Assembly (NCBI GenBank): GCA_910578995.1
Contig: CAJTSY010000047.1
Span: 21,956 to 27,228 of the forward strand
Direction: 5' to 3'
Source: an uncultured Acetatifactor sp.
GTDB lineage: Bacteria; Bacillota; Clostridia; Lachnospirales; Lachnospiraceae
Length of the DNA stretch: 5,273 nt
Shown: one piece after another, positions 1 to 5,151 of the stretch
Layout of the letters: the number at the start of each line of letters is the position of its first letter
Position numbering within the stretch: position 1 is the stretch's first letter
Translations under genes and position numbers: made by a program
The notes under the pieces: generated by a model
Seen by the model: only the letters and a program-made list of their open reading frames with translations
Told to the model about the DNA's origin: nothing
The model's database searches: none

Positions 1-530
1 CCTCCCGCCATAAAAGAGATTCCTCCCATGCGCTGGCATTTCTTCCAGGTCACCTCATTTTTCACGCTCCAATGGGTCCGCAGTCCCGCGACGGAATTCA
101 TCCGCAGTTTCGGCATCACATTTCCGATCACAATCATCAGCACGCCGGTAATCCCGAAGATCAGCTGATTCAGGTCAAGGGGGACCGAAGAGAGATTCTC
201 CGCCTTGACAAAGGAGGTGTAAAGGGAATAGGCATTCAGCACATGAAAGAGCAGCAGCATTAAAATACCCGAGATGAGGAGGACGGTTTCATTGTTTTTT
301 CCATGCTCCTCATCCTTCGCCCCCAGCTTCGCCATTGCAAGCATAAAGTATCCCATGAGGACAATTACCAGAGGGTACAACAGCACTTCGTACCTGCTGC
401 CCCAACGGGTGACCTGGTTGTCGAATCCATAGTGGGCGGGAATCCTGTCCGGAAGAAAGGGCAGCGCTGCCAGGTTAACAGCGAATGGGAGATACATCAG
501 GATATAATATACGGTTTTCTTTGTCTTCAT
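1..530 (-). CDS. SdpI-family membrane protein (DUF1648/SdpI), C-terminus beyond window
   Basis: The reading frame runs from ATG at 530-528 to the window edge: 176 complete codons with no stop, so the C-terminus is missing. Residues 1-46 match the DUF1648 pattern: a membrane helix (about 8-26) followed by LPDRIPAHYGFDNQVTRWG. Further hydrophobic helices lie at about 49-66, 83-104 and 122-138. Residues 136-170 carry the SdpI signature, with MPKLRMN, GLRTHW, NE..W and a closing RMGG. In Bacillus subtilis, SdpI gives immunity to the SdpC cannibalism toxin and holds the SdpR repressor at the membrane; whether this homologue does either is inference. A GGAGG lies 6 nt before the start, inside the end of the upstream regulator gene, and the two genes overlap by ATGA, implying translational coupling. 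No SdpC-like toxin gene is visible, so this may be an orphan sdpRI pair. Family assignment is firm; function is not. Confidence 0.88.
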   Translation of the reverse strand, partial: MKTKKTVYYILMYLPFAVNLAALPFLPDRIPAHYGFDNQVTRWGSRYEVLLYPLVIVLMGYFMLAMAKLGAKDEEHGKNNETVLLISGILMLLLFHVLNAYSLYTSFVKAENLSSVPLDLNQLIFGITGVLMIVIGNVMPKLRMNSVAGLRTHWSVKNEVTWKKCQRMGGISFMAG

Positions 531-796
531 TTTTGGCCTCCTCGCAGTTCATTTATCCACATGACAGCCTCGTCAAGCACGGACAGGTTCAGTTCGTAGT
601 AAATGAAATTTTTGAACTTTGTTTCGTAAATCAAATCTGCCTTTTTCAGTTTGGACAGGTGATAGGACAGCGCCTGGGGCGTCATGTTCAGGGCGTTCGC
701 CAGGTCGCCGGAGCTAATTTTCCCTTCCTTCAGCTTCAGCAGGATATTCCGCCGGTTTTCGTCTGCCAGCGCCGCCAGTATTTCGTGTACAGCCAA
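527..796 (-). CDS. ArsR/SdpR-type winged-helix autorepressor
   Basis: An 89-residue protein of typical ArsR-family length. Residues 5-26 give the first helices (ALADENRRNILLKLKEG). Residues 28-57 form the helix-turn-helix, with the recognition segment TPQALSYHLSKLKKADLI. The C-terminal part, with NFIYYELNLSVLDEAVMWI, closely resembles SdpR of B. subtilis. The protein contains no cysteine, so it lacks the usual thiolate metal-sensing site of ArsR/SmtB proteins. The start is TTG at 796-794, supported by GGAG with an 8-nt spacer and by alignment with SdpR. It is followed by the SdpI-like gene with a 4-bp overlap, the sdpR-sdpI order. By analogy with SdpR it should repress its own operon until SdpI sequesters it. 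A palindrome beside the promoter at 1069-1094 is a candidate binding site. Confidence 0.9.
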   Translation of the reverse strand: MAVHEILAALADENRRNILLKLKEGKISSGDLANALNMTPQALSYHLSKLKKADLIYETKFKNFIYYELNLSVLDEAVMWINELRGGQK

Positions 797-1030
797 GCCG
801 TCATCTCCATTTCTGATTCTGTTTCGGTAAGAAAGTGCCTTAAAATCATTTGTACGAGTTGATAATTCCTAAGCTTAATCCTGGGATGTTTATCTGCTGT
901 AAATAAGGATACCTCATACCTGATTGGAAATCGTTACAGATTCATACAAAACCGCATATTGCTTTTGCATAAATGGCATATTTCCATGTGTATTTCGTCA
1001 TCGGGAATCAAACGAACCGGGATTAAGTTA
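797..1030 (-). other. Long leader of the regulator operon, no gene seen
   Basis: If transcription starts about 7 nt past the -10 box at 1038-1043, the mRNA has a leader of about 235 nt before the TTG start at 796. I checked it on the minus strand and found only frames of 17-23 codons without a ribosome binding site, and no recognisable riboswitch. A second, closer promoter is possible, but I see none near consensus. Confidence 0.4.
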
Positions 1031-1037
1031 TAGATAG

Positions 1038-1066
1038 AGTATAAGGGATTCCGGTGCAATTGTCAA
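1038..1066 (-). promoter_or_regulatory. Sigma-A promoter of the SdpR/SdpI-like operon
   Basis: On the minus strand TTGACA (1066-1061) is followed by exactly 17 nt and then TATACT (1043-1038). This is a perfect -35 and a one-mismatch -10, pointing toward the regulator gene at 796. It lies immediately beside the palindrome at 1069-1094. Confidence 0.75.
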
Positions 1067-1087
1067 TGACTATTTAAAAATTATTTT
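1060..1087 (+). promoter_or_regulatory. Possible divergent plus-strand promoter
   Basis: TTGTCA (1060-1065), a 16-nt spacer and TATTTT (1082-1087) form a modest sigma-A-like promoter reading toward the ABC transporter remnant and the two-component genes. Its -35 overlaps that of the minus-strand promoter and its -10 lies inside the palindrome, so a protein bound there would block it. The surrounding A/T-rich sequence makes chance matches easy. Confidence 0.3.
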
Positions 1088-1094
1088 AAATAGT
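1069..1094. promoter_or_regulatory. Perfect 11-4-11 A/T-rich palindrome, likely operator
   Basis: ACTATTTAAAA (1069-1079) and its exact reverse complement TTTTAAATAGT (1084-1094) flank the 4-nt centre ATTA. It lies 2 bp upstream of the -35 box of the SdpR-like operon. Dimeric ArsR-family repressors bind A/T-rich dyads of about this size, so the regulator encoded at 527-796 is the natural candidate. The lack of any G/C-rich stem or T-tract argues against a terminator. Confidence 0.6.
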
Positions 1095-1120
1095 TAACGG
1101 AGAATGTAAGTTGACGGACA

Positions 1121-1725
1121 TTGGGAGAAAGAAAGGGGGGAGAGAAATATCCGGGAGAGCTTTCAGGGGGCGAGCAGCATGCCCTGGGTTATTCCAATCT
1201 GAAAGTGGCAGAGAATTTCTGGGTATTTGGAATCAGTGCATTGATTGGGACTGTAGTCGGTTTTGGCGGAGCGTTTCTTCTGATGCCGGAATTTTATGCC
1301 CTGCAGAATGAAGATAAGATGCTCCCGGAGATAGCGATACGGTTTCATACGGTTATTTTTCTATATTTTGTGATATTGCCCACAGTAGGGTTTTCCCTCC
1401 TTGCTGTGGATATTGTATTTAAGGATGTAGAGGGGATTCCTGTTTATCAGTTCGATTTTCCGGGTATGCTAGTGTCGCTTGCCGTATTTATCATCCTTTA
1501 TGAAATCCTGATGTTTGCGTCTTCCAAAAAATCAAGAGACACTGTTCGCTGTCATTTTGCGGCATTCCGGAGGCATTTCACGGCAGAAAGGTTAACACGC
1601 CGTCTCCGCTGTCCGAAAAAGAGTATGAAATACAGGATTTTGCGGATAAGCGCCGTTTTCCGGCAATTTTGAAAGCGGCGGGGAAAGAAGAGATAGTAGA
1701 ATATGATACGCATTGCAATCTGTGA
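1121..1725 (+). pseudogene. Decayed ABC transporter: ATPase signature scrap joined to FtsX-like permease end
   Basis: The frame from about 1121 first reads KYPGELSGGEQ, which is the ABC ATPase signature motif with its usual preceding YP. Walker A lies nowhere upstream, and the expected QRVAIARA and Walker B do not follow. Instead the frame passes into a hydrophobic protein (roughly 1200-1530) with helices around FGISALIGTVVGFGGAFLL, FLYFVILPTVGFSLLAVDIV and MLVSLAVFIILYEILMF. This resembles the final helices of FtsX/BceB-type permeases. An internal deletion probably fused the two genes. At the A6 tract 1526-1531 the coding signal appears to move one frame: the continuing frame turns arginine-rich and stops at 1672, while the neighbouring frame gives a plausible sequence (with SEKEYEIQDFADKRRFPAI) ending in TGA at 1723-1725, 23 bp inside the response regulator. 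No convincing start or ribosome binding site exists. Its former substrate is unknown; peptide or antibiotic transport is a guess from the family. Confidence 0.6.
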
Positions 1726-2407
1726 CGACGAAGAATCCATGTCAAACCGCATCCGGACAATGGCGTCCGCTTTTTTCCGCGGGAAAAATATGGAGACAGC
1801 CATCCTGCAGTTTTCCGGCGGGGAGGAGCTGCTTGGGTACGGCGGGCCGATAGACATCCTGTTCCTGGACATCCAGATGGCGGGCATGGACGGCATGGAG
1901 ACTGCCGTGAAGCTGCGGGAGAAGGGCTTTAGGGGATTTCTGATTTTCATCACCGTCCTGCGGGAGATGGTGTTCCGGTCCTTTGAGGTGCAGGCCTATG
2001 ATTATCTGGTAAAGCCCGTGGAGGAAAGCCGGTTTGAGAAAACCATGGAACGCCTGCTTGGCTCCATGCTAAACGCCGGGGAGGTCAGTCTCCTTGTCCA
2101 GAAGGGCTATGAAAGCCGGATTATCGCCCTGGAGGATATCGTGTTCTGCGAGATTATCGACAGGAAGGTGTACCTGCACTTAACCTCCGGGGAGGTGGTG
2201 GATTTCTATGACAGGATCGAGCGCCTGGAAGCCCGGCTGGACGACAGGTTCTTTAGGTGCCACAGGAGCTTTCTGATTCACCTGAAATATTTGAAAAGCT
2301 ACAAAAACAACACGGCTTATCTGGAGGACGGCAGCAAAATACCGGTGTCCAGGCTTCGGAGCAAGGAGTTCTCGGGCGTTATTTTGCAGTATATGAGGAG
2401 CAGGTGA
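1703..2407 (+). CDS. LytTR-family response regulator
   Basis: This 234-residue protein has the standard two-domain layout. The receiver domain (1-120) has the acidic pair D8/D9, the phosphoacceptor D56 in FLDIQMAGMDG, T84 and K104 in the KP turn, so all expected catalytic residues are present. The LytTR DNA-binding domain spans about 128-230 and includes the family signature FFRCHRSFLIHL near 180-195. It is a cytoplasmic transcription factor of the AgrA/LytR/VirR class, expected to be phosphorylated by the kinase encoded 6 bp downstream. The start at 1703 places the first beta strand (IRIAICDDE) correctly, although the ribosome binding site is only weakly A/G-rich. The gene begins inside the end of the decayed transporter, so transcription may enter from upstream; I see no strong promoter directly before it. 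Target genes cannot be read from the sequence. Confidence 0.93.
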   Translation: MIRIAICDDEESMSNRIRTMASAFFRGKNMETAILQFSGGEELLGYGGPIDILFLDIQMAGMDGMETAVKLREKGFRGFLIFITVLREMVFRSFEVQAYDYLVKPVEESRFEKTMERLLGSMLNAGEVSLLVQKGYESRIIALEDIVFCEIIDRKVYLHLTSGEVVDFYDRIERLEARLDDRFFRCHRSFLIHLKYLKSYKNNTAYLEDGSKIPVSRLRSKEFSGVILQYMRSR

Positions 2408-2413
2408 AGTAAA

Positions 2414-3841
2414 ATGATGGATTCTTGGGGGCTATTGGAGCTGTATAATGTGGTGGGGAGCGGCATCGCCCAGATGCTTCTGGGATTCTGGTTTTTTGCA
2501 AGGCTTTTGCACAGGAAGGTAAGGGTATGGGGCTACCTGCTGTTTTCCCTCTGCGGACTGGCAATGCTTCAGCTTGTCCTGGCAGGCAGGGTGGCGCAGC
2601 TGGGGGCATTTCTCCTGCTGCTTGCGGCCAGCGGGATTTTCATATGCCATGGGAACTGGAAATCAGCCATTCTGCATGCTGCTCTGGTGGTAGTTGTCAT
2701 GCAGCTTTGTTATGGAATTATGGATTCCCTGCTGAGCGCCCTGTATCCGTTGGCGGAGTCTCTGGATCCGAAAAGGGTGGGGCCGGCCTTCATGGCGGTG
2801 GGAGAACTGGCGTCCCTGTTGCTGTCCGCGGCATGCTGCTATGCGATTTACCGCTGTTTCTTTTACTATGAAACGATTGAAAAGCAGTATGTGTTTCTGG
2901 TGCTGATTCCGGTACTGCTGATTTTTATCATGGAGGAATATATCAATTCCGTCCTTTTTATGATGCAGGTGGAGGTTGAGGGCAGTTTCATTCCGATCAT
3001 CAATCCCTTTGAGATGCTTTCCATGCAGCTTCTGGGGATGGCAAGCCTGTTCTGTATCCTGTTCGCCTATAAAAAGCTGCTGCAGAACTTCCGTCTCAGC
3101 ACGGAGGTGTCCCTGTTGGAGCAGCAGGAGCATTCTCTGAACCAGTATGTGGAGGAGGCGAAGGCCCATTATGAGAAGACCAAATCCTTCCGCCATGACA
3201 TCAGGAACCACATCACGGTGGTGAAAGAGCTCCTGCAGAGGGGAAAAACGGAACAGGCCATGGAGTACATCGGAGACTTGGACGAAATGACGGCGGAGCT
3301 GTCTTTTTTGTGCAGCACCAACAATCCGGTGGTGGACATTCTGGTGGGGAAGAAGCTCGGGCTGGCGGAGAGTATGGGAATCCGGGTGGACTGCACCCTC
3401 CTTCTGCCCGGTCCCTGCGGCCTGCGGGACATCGATATCTGCATTATCCTGTCCAACGCCCTGGACAATGCCATTCATGCCTGCCGGAAAATGGGAGACG
3501 GAGCGGAACGGTATATCCGGGTGTCGGGGCGCATTCAGGGAGATTTTCTTCTGATAGAAATGGAGAATAGCTTTCATATAGAGAATAGTTTCTATGCAGG
3601 GAATGGGTCACATGTGAGGAACAGTTCTCGTGTGGGGAATGGATCGTATGTGGGAAATGGCTCACATATGGGGAACAGCACCAATGTGGAGAATGGCTCC
3701 CGGGGGGAAGAAAGCGTCCGGCAGGGGACGGGGCTGTCCAATATAAAGGCGGTAGCGGAGAAATACCACGGGGCCATAAGCATAAAGGCCGGAGACGGGG
3801 CATTCGTCCTGAATGTGCTGCTCATTATTCCGCAGCAATAG
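2414..3841 (+). CDS. AgrC-like GHKL sensor histidine kinase with hexapeptide-repeat insert
   Basis: A 475-residue membrane kinase. Residues 10-219 contain about seven hydrophobic helices (near 10-32, 39-57, 61-78, 84-111, 125-149, 159-177, 200-219), typical of peptide-sensing AgrC/ComD-type receptors. A probable coiled coil (227-258) leads to the H-box FRHDIRNH with phospho-acceptor H261. The ATP-binding domain shows NNPVVDILVGKK, the N-box LSNALDNAIHAC (N348, N352) and the glycine box GTGLSNI (438-444). All catalytic motifs look intact. The oddity is residues 383-430, eight six-residue repeats inserted where the variable ATP lid lies, starting from the conserved ENSF motif. The start ATG is preceded by AGGTGA with a 6-nt spacer, overlapping the regulator's stop, so the two proteins are co-expressed. 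The signal sensed is unknown and no AgrD-like peptide gene is seen nearby. Confidence 0.92.
   Translation: MMDSWGLLELYNVVGSGIAQMLLGFWFFARLLHRKVRVWGYLLFSLCGLAMLQLVLAGRVAQLGAFLLLLAASGIFICHGNWKSAILHAALVVVVMQLCYGIMDSLLSALYPLAESLDPKRVGPAFMAVGELASLLLSAACCYAIYRCFFYYETIEKQYVFLVLIPVLLIFIMEEYINSVLFMMQVEVEGSFIPIINPFEMLSMQLLGMASLFCILFAYKKLLQNFRLSTEVSLLEQQEHSLNQYVEEAKAHYEKTKSFRHDIRNHITVVKELLQRGKTEQAMEYIGDLDEMTAELSFLCSTNNPVVDILVGKKLGLAESMGIRVDCTLLLPGPCGLRDIDICIILSNALDNAIHACRKMGDGAERYIRVSGRIQGDFLLIEMENSFHIENSFYAGNGSHVRNSSRVGNGSYVGNGSHMGNSTNVENGSRGEESVRQGTGLSNIKAVAEKYHGAISIKAGDGAFVLNVLLIIPQQ
3560..3703 (+). repeat. Eight in-frame 18-bp tandem repeats inside the kinase gene
   Basis: Eight consecutive 18-bp units encode hexapeptides MENSFH, IENSFY, AGNGSH, VRNSSR, VGNGSY, VGNGSH, MGNSTN and VENGSR (kinase residues 383-430). 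Asn is invariant at position 3 of every unit, position 5 is Ser/Thr or Phe, and neighbouring units share about 14 of 18 bases. The first unit coincides with the ENSF motif that normally ends a beta strand in this kinase family, suggesting the array grew by duplicating that segment. Because the unit is a multiple of three, copy changes keep the frame. Confidence 0.9.
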
Positions 3842-3854
3842 TCTTTTGCATAGG

Positions 3855-3868
3855 TCAGCATAGGCTGA
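3855..3868. terminator. Small hairpin between convergent genes, weak terminator candidate
   Basis: The 31-bp gap between the convergent kinase and AraC genes contains TCAGC-ATAG-GCTGA, a perfect 5-bp stem with a 4-nt loop. Neither side has a proper T-tract, so intrinsic termination is doubtful. It is the only structure in the gap. Confidence 0.25.
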
Positions 3869-3872
3869 AGTA

Positions 3873-4778
3873 TCACGTTTCTGCAGAGCTGTCCTGAAGG
3901 GTGGGGCGCTTTCTGTATTCGGAAGGTGTCTTCCCATATTTTTTCCGAAATGCCCTGGTAAAGTAGGACTGGTTGCGAAATCCACAGTTTTCCATAATAT
4001 CGATTACTTTCAAGTTGCTTTCCGATAACTGCCGGGCTGCCAGTTCCAGGCGGTAGCTTATCAGGTAGGCGTTAAAGCTCATCCCTGTAAATTCCCGGAA
4101 CAATTTCATGAAATGGCTCTCGGAAAAGCCGCATGTCCTGGCGGCTGTCTCCACGGAAATCTCCTGGTCATAAAAATGCTGAACATAATAAAGGGCGTCC
4201 TTCAGCCGGCTGAAGGACAGCTGCAGCAGGCCTCTGTCACCGGAGGCGGCAATGCTGTGCAGGTTCATGTGGTGCAGGAGCAGGAACAACTGGGACTTCA
4301 TCAGCAGCTCGTGGGTGGAGTAGCCGTCCCTGCGATGCTTCAGTATGGACAGGAGGCAGGGGGTTACGGCCTGGTTGAAGCCGGAAGGCGCAGGGTGAAA
4401 GCATTCCATGGATTTTTCGCCGTTCAGAAAGGGCAGGACATATTTGGTATAACAGGGATCGTCCCCCGCCCCTTTGAAAAGGGAGGGGTGGAACATGATG
4501 TTATAGTATTCTCCGTTTGCCTCACCGCACTGGTCAATGGAGTGCACCCCTCGGGGAAGAATCACCACCAGATCCCCGGCGCATAGCCTGTAAGCCTGCC
4601 CCCATACTGTGACCAGAACCTGCCCCCGGGCACAATAAATCACTTCGAAATCGTCATGCCAGTGGAGCGGGAAGGAGGGGATGAGCTCCGGGATAATGCT
4701 GTGGTAGACGGTATACGGAAGGGCGGCGGTTCCGTGGGTTTTGGTTTCATGTAGGGGCATGCACTCCATATTGTTCAT
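3873..4778 (-). CDS. AraC-family transcriptional regulator with N-terminal cupin domain
   Basis: A 301-residue cytoplasmic regulator. Residues 20-110 form a cupin sensor domain, with H39-W-H41, E45 and GDLVVILPRGVHSI typical of AraC proteins that sense sugars or other small molecules. Residues about 195-292 form the double helix-turn-helix: ISVETAARTCGFSESHFMKL, then VIDIMENCGFRNQSYFTRAF, ending in KKYGKTPSEYRK, the family's classic C-terminal signature. Length is normal and nothing is missing. The ATG at 4778 overlaps the TGA of the truncated acetyltransferase by ATGA. AAGGAG precedes it with only a 3-nt spacer, while the in-frame ATG at 4769 has a 12-nt spacer, so the exact start is slightly uncertain. 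It faces the kinase gene across 31 bp. Members of this type usually control a nearby sugar transport or hydrolase operon, but none is in the window, so the effector and target are unknown. Confidence 0.93.
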   Translation of the reverse strand: MNNMECMPLHETKTHGTAALPYTVYHSIIPELIPSFPLHWHDDFEVIYCARGQVLVTVWGQAYRLCAGDLVVILPRGVHSIDQCGEANGEYYNIMFHPSLFKGAGDDPCYTKYVLPFLNGEKSMECFHPAPSGFNQAVTPCLLSILKHRRDGYSTHELLMKSQLFLLLHHMNLHSIAASGDRGLLQLSFSRLKDALYYVQHFYDQEISVETAARTCGFSESHFMKLFREFTGMSFNAYLISYRLELAARQLSESNLKVIDIMENCGFRNQSYFTRAFRKKYGKTPSEYRKRPTLQDSSAET

Positions 4779-5032
4779 ATTCTCCTTGGTTTTGATTCGG
4801 GGTGTTGAGTGGAATGTCTTTCTTCCGTGGAATGTATTTTTCCCATGAAATGCCTTTGCTCCATTGTATCAAGGCTTTTCACGTAATGATCAAAATCATG
4901 ACAATCATATGCCCATATTTTCCTAGGAGATACATTTGTGTGATTTGTTATAATGTCGTTCTTCCACTCTGTCAGCATTTCAATCAGCCGTTCCTTATAT
5001 TCATTTGACGCTTTTACAAGTTCAATATTCAT
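4775..5032 (-). pseudogene. Truncated GNAT acetyltransferase, N-terminal fragment
   Basis: The frame starts at ATG 5032-5030, preceded by GGAG with an 8-nt spacer; an in-frame ATG at 5050 would add six residues but lacks such a site. MNIELVKASNEYKERLIEML, then EWKND and a FDHYVKSLDT stretch, resemble the first 50-odd residues of clostridial GNAT N-acetyltransferases. After that the homology stops: the remaining residues come from 18-bp repeats and unrelated sequence, and the frame ends at 4775. The acetyl-CoA-binding core (the R/Q-x-x-G-x-G/A loop) is absent, so the product of about 85 residues cannot be an active enzyme. The stop overlaps the AraC start (ATGA), so the fragment may now serve as a translated leader for the regulator. 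The GNAT assignment is from memory of the family pattern and is moderately sure; a small independent gene is the alternative. Confidence 0.55.
4810..4863 (-). repeat. Three degenerate 18-bp tandem repeats at the end of the GNAT fragment
   Basis: Units 4810-4827, 4828-4845 and 4846-4863 match one another at 12 to 14 of 18 positions, with shared core TGGAATGT on the plus strand. Read on the minus strand they fall within the hexapeptide series MEQRHF, MGKIHS, TEERHS. Neighbouring 18-bp blocks on either side no longer align. The unit length and in-frame phase equal those of the repeat in the kinase gene. Confidence 0.6.
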
Positions 5033-5059
5033 TTTTCTTTCTCCGTCCATTTATAGTAG

Positions 5060-5088
5060 ACGATAAGATTCTTGCTTACCGTTTACAA
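5060..5088 (-). promoter_or_regulatory. Candidate promoter for the GNAT fragment and AraC gene
   Basis: On the minus strand TTGTAA (5088-5083), a 17-nt spacer and TATCGT (5065-5060) match four of six bases in each box. The predicted start is about 20 nt upstream of the ATG at 5032, a sensible leader length. Since the fragment stop overlaps the AraC start, this promoter would drive both. Confidence 0.38.
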
Positions 5089-5151
5089 GGTATATTTGCA
5101 AGCCGCTTTCCAATGAGTACACAAATCTGAGAAGAGAGTAATTCTATGAAA

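Noticed and set aside
303..862. Plus-strand open frames over the left operon
   Set aside because: They overlap the SdpI-like and SdpR-like genes on the other strand and have no recognisable domains.
901..1000. Several 17-23 codon peptides in the leader on the minus strand
   Set aside because: None has a ribosome binding site or a composition suggesting a leader peptide or toxin.
1069..1094. The palindrome as an intrinsic terminator
   Set aside because: The stem is almost entirely A/T and no T-tract follows, and it lies beside promoter boxes.
1111..1311. TTG-started frame with GGAG at a good spacing
   Set aside because: Its frame differs from the one encoding the ABC signature and permease helices, and its product is a Trp/Arg/Ser-rich shadow; the ribosome binding site may be a relic of the gene that once started here.
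2663..3577. A 304-codon open frame antisense to the kinase gene
   Set aside because: Its His/Gln-rich composition is a shadow of the kinase codons, it has no family motif, and the plus-strand frame carries every kinase motif.
3560..3703. Tandem repeats as a CRISPR array
   Set aside because: Units are contiguous 18-bp copies without spacers and are in frame inside a kinase gene.
3444..3876. Antisense open frames rich in Ser/His/Pro across the repeat region
   Set aside because: An 18-bp repeat is a multiple of three, so all frames through it tend to stay open; no start site or motif supports them.
4113..4586. A 157-codon plus-strand frame
   Set aside because: It is antisense to the AraC gene, whose cupin and helix-turn-helix motifs are unambiguous.
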